64,000 nucleotides of DNA from Microbacterium saccharophilum (lineage in GTDB: Bacteria; Actinomycetota; Actinomycetes; Actinomycetales; Microbacteriaceae). Location of the stretch: assembly GCF_007992455.1 (NCBI RefSeq), contig NZ_BKAH01000007.1, positions 104,445 to 168,444 of the forward strand, written 5' to 3'. Both the position numbers and the translations under genes were made by a program. Of the stretch, positions 32,566 through 40,194 are shown piece after piece (position 1 is the stretch's first letter; the number at the start of each line of letters is the position of its first letter). The notes under the pieces were generated by a model that was not told the origin of the DNA, ran no database searches, and saw only the letters and a program-made list of their open reading frames with translations.

Positions 32566-33384
32566 CTACCCGCAGGTGCCGTTCGCCTGCATCGCCGGGT
32601 CCCGCAGGATGCCGCTGTCGATGTCGAAGCGCGCGACGACACCGCGCTCGTCGACCTGGACGTCGGCGAGCGTCAGGGCGGCCGGCAGGTACTGGGCGAG
32701 GCAGACCTCCCACTCCTCGAGGAAGGAGCCGACGAGCGGTCCGAGCTGCTGCCGGACGGCATCCGCCGACACCTCGGCGTCGCCGACCAGGAGCGTCGTG
32801 GGAGCGAGGACGAGGTCGCCCTCGCGCGCCTCCGCCGTGAGTCGCACGCCGAGCGGGACCGTGGCCCCGAACACGTCGAACGCGGTCTCGAGGGCGACCT
32901 CCGGCGCTGCGAGGCGGAAGGCGTCGACGGGGAAGCCGTCCACCCGCGCCAGGAGAGCGCGGGTCTGCGCGTCGTCGAGGATGATCTCCGCCGACCCCGA
33001 GCTCCAGTCGACGCCGCCCCAGACGGGCACGTCCTGCAGGTTCACCCGGACGTCGCCGGCGAGGCCGTCGAGCTCCACGTCATCCGTGGCAAGGGTCATC
33101 TCGGGAACGCTGCCGACCACGAGCTGCGGCAGCAGCAGCCCCGGGATCTCGACGTCGATCTCCTGATCGGCGGGAAGGCCCAGATTCGAGACGAGCTGGT
33201 CGCGGATGACGTTCGGCGCGAGGGCACGCGCGGCGACCTCTCCCACGACGACGAGCAGAGCCACGACGACCAGCACGATGACCAGGGCGATCCAGCCGCG
33301 GCCGCGGCGGCGCGGCTCATCGGCGACCGTGGCCCAGCGGACCTCGGGGAGCGGGGTGGTGGGCTGCGCGTCGCCGGTCGTCAC
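32566..33384 (-). CDS. LmeA-like (DUF2993) membrane-anchored phospholipid-binding protein
   Basis: 272 residues. A cytoplasmic N-terminus of about 28 residues ending in RRRGRG, one membrane helix (IALVIVLVVVALLVVV), then a DUF2993 extracellular domain with repeated short beta-strands. LmeA in mycobacteria is a periplasmic phospholipid-binding protein needed for lipomannan mannan elongation; the same role here is inference. A final C-terminal cysteine (NGTCG) may pair with the earlier Cys in EVCLAQYLP. It starts one base after the argS stop. Confidence 0.8.
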   Translation of the reverse strand: MTTGDAQPTTPLPEVRWATVADEPRRRGRGWIALVIVLVVVALLVVVGEVAARALAPNVIRDQLVSNLGLPADQEIDVEIPGLLLPQLVVGSVPEMTLATDDVELDGLAGDVRVNLQDVPVWGGVDWSSGSAEIILDDAQTRALLARVDGFPVDAFRLAAPEVALETAFDVFGATVPLGVRLTAEAREGDLVLAPTTLLVGDAEVSADAVRQQLGPLVGSFLEEWEVCLAQYLPAALTLADVQVDERGVVARFDIDSGILRDPAMQANGTCG

Positions 33385-33385
33385 G

Positions 33386-35050
33386 TCACATCCGCTCGGG
33401 AGCGCTCACGCCGAGGAGGCCCAGGCCGTTGCGGAGGACCTGACCGGTCGCGTCGTTGAGCCACAGGCGCGTGCGGTGCAGGTCGGTGACCTCCTCGTCG
33501 CCGAGCGGCGTGACGCGGCAGCTGTCGTACCAGCGGTGGTAGAGGCCGGCGAGCTCCTCGAGGTAGCGGGCGACGCGGTGCGGCTCGCGGACCTCCGCGG
33601 CGAACGCGACGATGCGCGGGAACTCCTGCAGCGCACCGAGGAGCGCCGACTCGGTCTCGTGGTCGATGAGCTCCGGCGCGAACGCGGAGCGGTCGACACC
33701 GGAGTCCGCGGCGTTCCGCCCGACGTTGTGGGTGCGGGCGTGCGCGTACTGCACGTAGAAGACCGGGTTGTCGTTCGTGCGCTTCTGCAGCACGTCGAGG
33801 TCGATGTCGAGGTTAGAGTCGGCAGAGCTGCGGACGAGCGCGTAGCGCGCGGCATCCGTCCCGACGATCTCGACGAGGTCCTCGAGGGTCACGACGGTGC
33901 CGGCCCGCTTGGACATGCGCATCGGCTGGCCGTCCTTGACGAGGTTGACCATCTGGCCGATCAGGATCTGCAGGTTGACGTACGGCTCGTCCCCGAACGC
34001 GGCGCACATCGCCATGAGGCGCTGCACGTAGCCGTGGTGGTCGGCGCCGAGCATGATGATGCAGCGGTTGAAGCCGCGTTCGCGCTTGTCGAGGTAGTAG
34101 GCGAGGTCGCCGGAGATGTAGGCGGGCTGCCCGTCGGACTTGATGACGACGCGGTCCTTGTCGTCGCCGAAGTCGGTCGAGCGCAGCCACGTCGCCCCGT
34201 CGGCCTCGTAGATGTGGCCGAGGGCGCGCAGGCGCTCGACGGCACGGTCGACCGCGCCGGAGTCGTGCAGATCGTTCTCGTGGAAGTACACGTCGAAGTC
34301 GACGCCGAACTCGTGCAGCGACTGCTTGATCTCGTTGAACATGAAGCCGACGCCGATCGCGCGGAACGCCTCCTGCTTCGCCGCCGGCTCGAGGTCGTCG
34401 ATGTCTCCCTCGTAGGCCAGGGCGACGCGGCGGGCGATGTCGTGGATGTACGCCCCGCCGTAGCCGTCCTCCGGCGTCGGTCGCCCCTCGTGGGCGGCGA
34501 TGAGGCTGCGCGCGAAGCGGTCGATCTGGGCACCGTGGTCGTTGAAGTAGTACTCCCGCGTCACGGCCGCGCCCTGCGTGGCGAGCATGCGCGCGAGCGA
34601 ATCGCCGACGGCGGCCCAGCGCGTGCCGCCCAGGTGGATGGGACCCGTCGGGTTGGCGCTGACGAACTCGAGGTTGATGACCTCGTCGGCACGGCTGTCG
34701 TTGGTGCCGAAGGCGGCGCCTGCCTCGACGATGGTCTTCGCGAGGGCGCCGGCGGCGGCGGCGGCCAGGCGGATGTTGATGAATCCCGGGCCGGCGACCT
34801 CGACGCTCGCGATGCCGTCGACCTCACCGAGGCGCGCGGCGATCTCCGCCGCGAACTCCCGCGGGTTCGCGCCGATCGTCTTGCTGAGCTTCAGCGCGGC
34901 GTTGGACGCCCAGTCACCGTGGTCGCGGTTCTTCGGGCGCTCGAGGACGAGGTCCGAGACGGTGAGTCCTTCGCCGGCGCCGACTCGTCGCGCCTCCGCG
35001 AGCGGGGCGATGACGGCGAGCAGGGCTTCGGAGAGGGCGTCAGGATTCAT
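33386..35050 (-). CDS. argS: Arginyl-tRNA synthetase
   Basis: 554 residues. Class I synthetase: HIGH-type motif in [12 protein letters not shown] and KMSKS-type motif as MRMSKRAGT. The N-terminal Add1 domain and C-terminal DALR anticodon-binding domain (YVQYAHART, ending [12 protein letters not shown]) are present. It charges tRNA-Arg, one of which (CCG) is encoded 1.8 kb away. A TAGACT box nine bases before the ATG gives a nearly leaderless transcript. Confidence 0.97.
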   Translation of the reverse strand: MNPDALSEALLAVIAPLAEARRVGAGEGLTVSDLVLERPKNRDHGDWASNAALKLSKTIGANPREFAAEIAARLGEVDGIASVEVAGPGFINIRLAAAAAGALAKTIVEAGAAFGTNDSRADEVINLEFVSANPTGPIHLGGTRWAAVGDSLARMLATQGAAVTREYYFNDHGAQIDRFARSLIAAHEGRPTPEDGYGGAYIHDIARRVALAYEGDIDDLEPAAKQEAFRAIGVGFMFNEIKQSLHEFGVDFDVYFHENDLHDSGAVDRAVERLRALGHIYEADGATWLRSTDFGDDKDRVVIKSDGQPAYISGDLAYYLDKRERGFNRCIIMLGADHHGYVQRLMAMCAAFGDEPYVNLQILIGQMVNLVKDGQPMRMSKRAGTVVTLEDLVEIVGTDAARYALVRSSADSNLDIDLDVLQKRTNDNPVFYVQYAHARTHNVGRNAADSGVDRSAFAPELIDHETESALLGALQEFPRIVAFAAEVREPHRVARYLEELAGLYHRWYDSCRVTPLGDEEVTDLHRTRLWLNDATGQVLRNGLGLLGVSAPERM

Positions 35051-35059
35051 AACCTCTCA

Positions 35060-35065
35060 AGTCTA
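35060..35065 (-). promoter_or_regulatory. -10 box upstream of argS
   Basis: TAGACT on the minus strand, nine bases before the argS ATG (35050). Confidence 0.4.
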
Positions 35066-35111
35066 CGGGCCGCACCCGCGCCCTCCTTCTGCCGGCGGAG
35101 GATGCCGCGGC

Positions 35112-35957
35112 TCAGGCGAGCTGGATGAGCTCGGCCCCGTCGTCGTGCGCGGGGTCGGATGCCGCGGCGACGATGTCGAGACCGTCGAACTCGGCGGCGT
35201 CGTCCGGCACGACGGCTGCGTCGACCCGCATGCGGGACAGCCCGACGTGGCCGCCGTGGTAGCTCAGGAAGGCGCAGTCCGCGGCATCCCGCCCCGTCGC
35301 GATGCGCACGAGGGAGCGGCGGTTGGCCAGCCGCGTCGCGTCCAGCACGTACCAGCTGCCGTCGAGGTAGGCCTCGGCGACCGCGTGGAAGTCCATCGGG
35401 CGCAGGCCGGGCGCGAAGCAGGCCGCGTAGCGGGCCGGCATGTCCATGGCGCGCAGCAGCGCGATCACGACGTGCGCGTAGTCGCGGCAGACGCCCTGGC
35501 CGGTCATGAGCGTCGTGACGGCGGAGTCGGTGCCCTGGCTGAGGCCGGGCGTGTACGTCGTGCTCGCCCCGACGAAGTCGCTGACCGCGGCGATCAGCTC
35601 GTGTCCCTGGAGCCCGCGGAACTGACGTCGCGCCTGCGAGAAGACCTCGTCGGACTGGCAGTAGCGGCTCGGACGCAGGTAGGTGATGGCTTCGAGGTCG
35701 CTCGTGGCCCGCTGCGTGCCGAGGCCCTCGACGACCGCCTCGTAGCGCACTTCGAGCCGTCCGGCCTCGCCGAGGAGCCGGTGCAGGCGGCTCCCGGACT
35801 GGTCCACGATCTCGGTCGGCGTGTACACGCGATCGCCCTGCGTGAAGGTCAGCTCCTCGCGGACGACGGGCGCGGGCTGGGCCGCCGCGATCTGGAAGAT
35901 CAGGTCGACGGAGGACCCCAGATCCAGGTCGAGTTCGGCGGTCACGATGCGTTGCAC
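35112..35957 (-). CDS. Transglutaminase-like cysteine protease/amidase family protein
   Basis: 281 residues. An N-terminal beta-rich transglut_N-like part is followed by the transglutaminase-like triad: Cys in GQGVCRDYAHV, His in DFHAVAEAYL and Asp in WYVLDATR. No signal peptide, so it is probably cytoplasmic. The family covers protein crosslinking, deamidation and peptidase reactions; substrate unknown. GTG start at 35957 with GAGGAT upstream. It is divergent from the SGNH hydrolase gene. Confidence 0.85.
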   Translation of the reverse strand: MQRIVTAELDLDLGSSVDLIFQIAAAQPAPVVREELTFTQGDRVYTPTEIVDQSGSRLHRLLGEAGRLEVRYEAVVEGLGTQRATSDLEAITYLRPSRYCQSDEVFSQARRQFRGLQGHELIAAVSDFVGASTTYTPGLSQGTDSAVTTLMTGQGVCRDYAHVVIALLRAMDMPARYAACFAPGLRPMDFHAVAEAYLDGSWYVLDATRLANRRSLVRIATGRDAADCAFLSYHGGHVGLSRMRVDAAVVPDDAAEFDGLDIVAAASDPAHDDGAELIQLA

Positions 35958-36058
35958 CGGGATATCCTCGCATGCCCCGCGGCGTGCTCCGGCACGTGCG
36001 CGCCGTGCGTCCCGGGGGGCCTCCCGCGCGCTGATTCTGTCCGGCGCGGAACGTGACG

Positions 36059-36064
36059 TACCCT
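36059..36064 (+). promoter_or_regulatory. -10 box of a leaderless promoter (SGNH hydrolase)
   Basis: TACCCT six bases before the ATG at 36071. Confidence 0.5.
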
Positions 36065-36070
36065 CTTCGC

Positions 36071-36829
36071 ATGCGCGCGACCGACCCGACCTCCCGGCAC
36101 ATCCCGCCGTGGGTCATCGGGGGCCTCGCCGTCGTCGTCGCCGCCGTCGCCGTCGTGGCCGTCTGGCGCCCGTGGGCGACGCCCGCGGCCACCGTCGCGG
36201 CCGGCTCCGGCGACACGGCCGTCGCCGTCACGCCCGACCTTCTCGACCTGCCCGAGAACCCGACCGTCCTCATCTTCGGCGACTCCTGGACGTTCGGCTC
36301 CGCCGCGACGGACCCGGCCCTCGGCTACGCCTACGTCGTGTCCGCCCTCACCGGGTGGACCACGGTCGTGGACGGCGTGCGCGGCAGCGGCTACCTCAAG
36401 CCCGGCATCGACGGACCCGACTTCGGCACCCGCATCTCGGCGCTCGACCCCACGCTCGACCCCGACCTCGTCATCATCCAGGGGTCGATCAACGACCGCC
36501 GCCTCCCCGCGACCGGCTACGACGCCGCCGTCAACGCCGCGTGGGACCGGCTGTCCGCCACGTACCCGTCCGCGCGCGTCGTCGTGCTCGGACCCGCCCC
36601 GCAGGTGCTTCCGGTGCAGAAGGCGACAGCGCGGATCGACCGCGATCTCGCCCGCCTGGCCGCCCAGCGCGGCTGGTGGTACCTCTCCCCCCTCCAGGAG
36701 GGGTGGATCACCCAGGCGAACTACCTCGACGTCATCGACACCGGCGTCGGCCGGAACCATCCGTCGACCGCGGGACACGCCTACCTCGCCGAGCGCCTGG
36801 CGGAGGCGGTCGCGACCATCTCGCGGTGA
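36071..36829 (+). CDS. Membrane-anchored SGNH/GDSL hydrolase
   Basis: 252 residues from the ATG at 36071; a GTG at 36053 would add six residues but lies across the -10 box. An N-terminal membrane helix (about 13-35) anchors an extracellular SGNH domain: block I LIFGDSWTFG (Ser nucleophile), block III GSINDRR and block V NHPSTAGHAYLAE (His). The usual Asp three residues before the His is replaced (GRNHP), though an Asp occurs slightly upstream. Likely an esterase acting on acyl or acetyl groups of cell-wall or surface glycans. The tRNA follows 17 bases after the stop. Confidence 0.85.
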   Translation: MRATDPTSRHIPPWVIGGLAVVVAAVAVVAVWRPWATPAATVAAGSGDTAVAVTPDLLDLPENPTVLIFGDSWTFGSAATDPALGYAYVVSALTGWTTVVDGVRGSGYLKPGIDGPDFGTRISALDPTLDPDLVIIQGSINDRRLPATGYDAAVNAAWDRLSATYPSARVVVLGPAPQVLPVQKATARIDRDLARLAAQRGWWYLSPLQEGWITQANYLDVIDTGVGRNHPSTAGHAYLAERLAEAVATISR

Positions 36830-36845
36830 TAGTCTCGATCGGTAC

Positions 36846-36921
36846 GCCTCCGTAGCTCAGTGGATAGAGCGCCGGTTTCCGGTACCGTAGGTCGCAGGTT
36901 CGACTCCTGTCGGGGGCACCA
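36846..36921 (+). tRNA. tRNA-Arg (anticodon CCG)
   Basis: 76 bases with encoded CCA. Acceptor GCCTCCG pairs with CGGGGGC (one T-G wobble at 4-69), D stem GCTC/GAGC, T arm GCAGG-TTCGACT-CCTGT. The anticodon loop TTCCGGT places CCG at 34-36, decoding CGG. The anticodon stem has one C27/T43 mismatch at its outer end. A TAGTCT box at 36831-36836 preceded by TGA is a likely extended -10 promoter, and a terminator hairpin follows. Confidence 0.97.
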
Positions 36922-36929
36922 GTCAGGGC

Positions 36930-36965
36930 AAGGGATCGCGGGTCATGAAGACCCTGCGGTCCCTT
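36930..36965 (+). terminator. Terminator after tRNA-Arg
   Basis: Arms AAGGGATCGCGGGTC (36930-36944) and GACCCTGCGGTCCCTT (36950-36965) pair over about 15 bp with one bulge and one wobble, followed by CTCCTTTT. It also serves the converging nuclease gene on the minus strand. Confidence 0.8.
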
Positions 36966-36992
36966 CTCCTTTTCCCGTGCGCGGCACGGCGC

Positions 36993-37769
36993 TCACTCGC
37001 AGGCGAGGCCGTCGCCGTCGCCGTCGCCGTGGTTGCCGGTGCCGTTCGCGAACCACTCGTAGAGCTCGGCGTCCGCCGGGTCGTTCTGCTGGAACGGGCC
37101 GGTCGGGTGACCGGCGCCGTTCTTCTTGAGCTTCGTGCACGAGGTGTACTGCTCCCACCACCGCTCGGTCGCGGGCACCACGGGCGCCACGGGGGCGGGC
37201 GGCGCTGCGGCGGCGGGCTGACAGGCGACGGTGATCACCGAGCCGTCCGCCCCCAGCGTGGCCCGCTGCGCCGAGCGGTACTCCGCCTCCCACGGGTGGG
37301 CCGGGTACCCGTCGAGGGAGTCGTAGCGCGCGACCGCCGTGCCGGCCTGGATCTGCAGCATCCCGAGATCGATGCCGCTCGCCGTGCTGACGTGCCGGAG
37401 GAGGCGGCCGTACCGGTCCTGATCGTCCTGCCCCGCCGGGAGCTCCAGCGTCACGGGATCGCCGCCGGCGAGCACGCCTGCGATCGTCGCGGACGACTCG
37501 TCGTGCCCGCACTCCCCTCGTTCGGGCGTGTCGATCCCGATGATGCGGACGGTCCCCGCACTGGTCTCGATCGTGTCGCCGTCGACGACCGACACGAAGG
37601 TGACCGGCTCCGCCGCGGGCTCCGCGGGGACCGACGCGGCGGGGGTGGCCAGCGGGACGGGGGTGGATGCCGCGGCATCCGTCCGCGCCGGCTGTGTCAC
37701 GCACGCCGAGAGCACCGCCGCGATGATCCCGGCGGCGCCGATCGACCCCAGTGTCCGTCCGACTCGCAC
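36993..37769 (-). CDS. Lipoprotein thermonuclease-like protein with C-terminal Excalibur domain
   Basis: 258 residues from the GTG at 37769, which has GGGGAG two to three bases beyond ideal spacing upstream. A signal peptide ends in a lipobox LSAC near residue 23. A linker of about 30 Ala/Pro residues leads to an SNase domain: VVDGDTIETSAG, RIIGIDTPERG and DRYGRLL carry the expected Asp, Arg and Glu. The C-terminal 35-40 residues are an Excalibur calcium-binding module (NCTKL-type start, ending GDGDGDGLACE). It would be a surface-attached, calcium-linked DNA/RNA nuclease. It converges on the tRNA terminator. Confidence 0.9.
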   Translation of the reverse strand: MRVGRTLGSIGAAGIIAAVLSACVTQPARTDAAASTPVPLATPAASVPAEPAAEPVTFVSVVDGDTIETSAGTVRIIGIDTPERGECGHDESSATIAGVLAGGDPVTLELPAGQDDQDRYGRLLRHVSTASGIDLGMLQIQAGTAVARYDSLDGYPAHPWEAEYRSAQRATLGADGSVITVACQPAAAAPPAPVAPVVPATERWWEQYTSCTKLKKNGAGHPTGPFQQNDPADAELYEWFANGTGNHGDGDGDGLACE

Positions 37770-38058
37770 GCGCTCCCCGTTCCGTCGCTCCCGGAGCACG
37801 GCGCGGCGCAGCGCCGGCCGGCGATCCCCAGATCACGTCGAAGCTAACAGCCCGACGACGACCGCCCGCGCCGCCGGCGCGGCGCGGCCGCAGAGCGGGC
37901 ACCGGATGCGCAACGGCGGATCTCATGCGCGCCGCGCCGCGGGCGCGCGACATCCGGGTCACGACGCTCAGGATCTCCGCCGTTGGATCCGCCGTTGGAT
38001 CCGCCGCTGGGCCCGCCACCCCAGATGGCGCCGACGCCTGGGAAAGATCCCGGACACA

Positions 38059-38162
38059 CGAAGATCGCCCCGGAGCCGAAGCCCCGGGGCGATCATCAGT
38101 TGCGTTTTCGGTCTCTGTTCCCGGTTCTCTTCCGAGTTCCTGTGTCTCCGTTTTCCTTCGCG
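38059..38162 (-). ncRNA. Candidate small RNA ending in a UUCG-type hairpin
   Basis: The orphan promoter TTGACG (38191-38196), 16-base spacer, TATCTT (38169-38174) points into a purine-rich, gene-less stretch of about 65 bases, ending in an 11-bp stem GATCGCCCCGG/CCGGGGCGATC (38063-38094) whose loop is GGCTTCGGC-like and very stable. The predicted transcript is about 100 bases. It could instead be the leader of the small Gly-rich frame downstream. Confidence 0.35.
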
Positions 38163-38168
38163 AGCACC

Positions 38169-38196
38169 AAGATACTCAGCCGCGCCGAGCCGTCAA
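38169..38196 (-). promoter_or_regulatory. Orphan minus-strand promoter
   Basis: TTGACG at 38191-38196 and TATCTT at 38169-38174, 16-base spacer; one of the best -35/-10 pairs in the window yet with no recognised gene downstream. Confidence 0.5.
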
Positions 38197-38260
38197 GATG
38201 TCACCGCGAAGTCATTTCGAGTTCATGTTGAAGGTGAGGATGCCGGGGACGCGCGCCGCA

Positions 38261-38280
38261 CGTCATCCTCGAGGATGACG
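38261..38280. promoter_or_regulatory. Perfect 20-bp palindrome, operator candidate
   Basis: CGTCATCCTCGAGGATGACG reads identically on both strands. It is centred about 66 bases before the predicted start of the small membrane gene at 38336, a usual place for an activator site, and about 75 bases upstream of the orphan minus-strand -35 box. No regulator gene is adjacent. Confidence 0.55.
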
Positions 38281-38323
38281 GGGATCGGTCCGGCGGCCGA
38301 CGCGGACGGCGCGGCCCGGTTCG

Positions 38324-38329
38324 TAGCGT
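38324..38329 (+). promoter_or_regulatory. -10 box of a leaderless promoter (small membrane protein)
   Basis: TAGCGT six bases before the ATG at 38336. Confidence 0.45.
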
Positions 38330-38335
38330 CGGATC

Positions 38336-38530
38336 ATGGCCACCGCGACCCTCTCCGTCCCGTCCTTCGCCCGCCGCCCCTCCCCCGCCGAGCGCGTCTC
38401 GGCGGGCACCGCCGCGGTCCTGTCGGTGCTCGGCAGCATGCTGGCGTTCGGGATCGCGGCGCTCGGCCTCCTGGTGGTGCCGGTCGCGGCCGCGGTCGTC
38501 TTCGGACCCGCCTTGCTCGCCCTCTTCTGA
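38336..38530 (+). CDS. Small membrane protein, unknown function (64 aa)
   Basis: 64 residues: a polar N-terminus with FARRPSPAERVSAG, then two hydrophobic stretches (about 24-42 and 44-63) that could be one hairpin in the membrane. I do not recognise a family. Support comes from the -10 box at leaderless spacing, GC-rich third positions and the palindrome upstream. It converges on the CPBP-like gene with seven bases between stops. It may be induced by the regulator that binds the 20-bp palindrome. Confidence 0.55.
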   Translation: MATATLSVPSFARRPSPAERVSAGTAAVLSVLGSMLAFGIAALGLLVVPVAAAVVFGPALLALF

Positions 38531-38537
38531 CCCCGCG

Positions 38538-39389
38538 CTACGGCGAGATGAAGAACAGCCAGTCCAGGAGCCCGGGGTTGTGCGCGTGGACGAGCACCGC
38601 GAACACGACGGCGTCGAAGAGCAGGTGCACCGTCACGACGTAGCCGAGCGACTTGGTGCGCAGGAAGATGACGGCCTGCAGCAGCGCGAACGGGATCGTG
38701 AGGACCGGCCCCCACGCGCGGTAGCCGAGCTCCCACAGGAACGAGACGAACACCACCGCCTGCAGCACGTTCGCGGCCCCGTCGGAGAAGTGCCGGCGCA
38801 GCAGCGCGAAGCACGTGCAGATGAAGAACAGCTCGTCCCAGATGCCGACGGCGCCCACCCCGACGAACAGTCGCGCGATGAGATCGGGCGTGTCGACCAC
38901 GGGCCAGTTCAGGTACACGCCGCTCGTGAGGAAGTAGAACGGCAGCAGCAGCCAGCCGAGGATGAGGACGGCGCCGAGCCACATCCACTGCCACGGCTTC
39001 CACGCGTGCCCGCCGCGCCACGGGAACCGGATCGCGCGGTCGCGGTACACCCACCGGGAGATGACGTACGGCACGACGACGGCGCCGCCGAGCGCCAGCG
39101 TGAACCGCACCATGGCGAGGTCGTCGAGTTCCGCGGCCAGATCGATGGCGCTGACGATCAGCAGCCCGACGGCGATGAGCGAGAGGTCACGGGTCAGCGA
39201 CGGTGCCCGCCCCACGACGGCGCCGCGCTCCATGAGCGCGGCGGTCAGCATCCCCGCGGCCAGCAGGATCCAGCCGAGCCACGACACCTGCAGCACGAAC
39301 AGCGCCGGGGCGGCGAGGCAGACGAGCGCCGCGGGGATCGTCCGCAGCGAGACGACCGGGCGTATGCCGGGATCGGAATCGGCCGGCAT
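38538..39389 (-). CDS. CPBP-like integral membrane protein
   Basis: 283 residues with about eight membrane helices. A segment IWDELFFICTCFALLRRHF followed later by VVTVHLLFDAVVF resembles the CAAX-protease/bacteriocin-processing (CPBP) motifs EExxxR and HxxxN/D, but the first Glu is Asp and the Arg is displaced, so activity is uncertain. It starts five bases after the trmB stop, so the two are cotranscribed; no functional link is known. Confidence 0.72.
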   Translation of the reverse strand: MPADSDPGIRPVVSLRTIPAALVCLAAPALFVLQVSWLGWILLAAGMLTAALMERGAVVGRAPSLTRDLSLIAVGLLIVSAIDLAAELDDLAMVRFTLALGGAVVVPYVISRWVYRDRAIRFPWRGGHAWKPWQWMWLGAVLILGWLLLPFYFLTSGVYLNWPVVDTPDLIARLFVGVGAVGIWDELFFICTCFALLRRHFSDGAANVLQAVVFVSFLWELGYRAWGPVLTIPFALLQAVIFLRTKSLGYVVTVHLLFDAVVFAVLVHAHNPGLLDWLFFISP

Positions 39390-39394
39390 CCCGG

Positions 39395-40159
39395 TTACGC
39401 CCCGTCGCGACGCACGTACACGAGGTCGCGGATGTCGCGCCCCTTCGCCAGACCCTTGCGCTCGAACGCGGTCATGATGCGGCCCTCGAAACGCGGCGCC
39501 CACGCCCCCTCGAAGCCCGGCGCGAACTCCGTCGCGGCGGTCATCACCTCGCGCATCTGGAGCGCGTAGTCCTCCCAGTCCGTCGCGAGCCGCAGGCGAC
39601 CGCCCGGCTTGAGTGCGCGGGCCGCGACGGCCGGGAAGCCGGGAGCGACGAGGCGGCGCTTGGTGTGCTTGTTCTTGTGCCACGGGTCGGGGAAGAAGAT
39701 CCAGATCTCGTCGACGGATGCCGCCGGCAGCAGGTGCTCGAGAACCTCGGGGGCGTTGGCTTCGACGAGCCGGAGGTTGTCGATGCCGGCACGGTCGGCG
39801 TCCAGCATCGTGCGGGCGAGACCCGCGCGGAACACCTCGACGGCGAGGAAGTCGGCCTCCGGCGTCGCGCCGGCGGCGTGCACGATCGCGTGTCCCTGCC
39901 CCGACCCGATCTCCACCACCAGCGGAGCCGACCGCCCGTACACGGCGGTCAGGTCGACGGGGTCGCCCGGGCGGATGCTGGTGACCGCGGCAGCCCGCTC
40001 CACGTCCAGCAGGTAGTGGGGGGACAGGGCGGCCCAGGCGCGCTCCTGCCCGTCGCTCATCCGGCCGCTGCGGCGGACGAAGGAGACGGGCTTGTCGCGG
40101 AACCGCGGAGCGTCGGGGGCGTCGTCGTCGGGGACGTCGTCGGCGTCGGGATGCGGCAT
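39395..40159 (-). CDS. trmB: tRNA (guanine-N7-)-methyltransferase
   Basis: 254 residues. SAM-dependent methylation of G46 in tRNA variable loops. Motifs: VVEIGSGQGHAIVHAA (SAM site) and the family hallmark FFPDPWHKNKHTKRRL; C-terminal TAFERKGLAKGRDIRDL also conserved. The 45-residue acidic N-terminal extension is typical of actinobacteria. A TAGCCT box (40166-40171, minus strand) six bases before the ATG suggests a leaderless transcript covering trmB and the CPBP-like gene. Confidence 0.96.
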   Translation of the reverse strand: MPHPDADDVPDDDAPDAPRFRDKPVSFVRRSGRMSDGQERAWAALSPHYLLDVERAAAVTSIRPGDPVDLTAVYGRSAPLVVEIGSGQGHAIVHAAGATPEADFLAVEVFRAGLARTMLDADRAGIDNLRLVEANAPEVLEHLLPAASVDEIWIFFPDPWHKNKHTKRRLVAPGFPAVAARALKPGGRLRLATDWEDYALQMREVMTAATEFAPGFEGAWAPRFEGRIMTAFERKGLAKGRDIRDLVYVRRDGA

Positions 40160-40165
40160 CCCCCC

Positions 40166-40171
40166 AGGCTA
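40166..40171 (-). promoter_or_regulatory. -10 box of a leaderless promoter (trmB)
   Basis: TAGCCT on the minus strand, six bases before the trmB ATG (40159). Confidence 0.5.
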
Positions 40172-40194
40172 CCGAGTCACCCGCGCCGGGCGCC

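Larger units (their letters stand above)
37770..38335. other. 566-base gene-poor region
   Basis: No conserved protein-coding gene is supported. It contains a tandem 12-bp repeat (GTTGGATCCGCC twice near 37982-38005), a strong hairpin at 38063-38094, an A/T-richer, strand-asymmetric stretch 38095-38165, a minus-strand promoter at 38169-38196 and a perfect palindrome at 38261-38280. A minus-strand Gly/Ser-rich 71-codon frame (37844-38059) starting with PGSFPGVGAIWGGG could be a small protein but has no ribosome site. Confidence 0.55.

Noticed and set aside
37844..38059. Gly/Ser-rich small protein (71 codons, minus strand)
   Set aside because: No ribosome site or conserved domain; the first 25 residues look protein-like but the rest is Arg/Ala-rich noise. 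Kept only as a remark.
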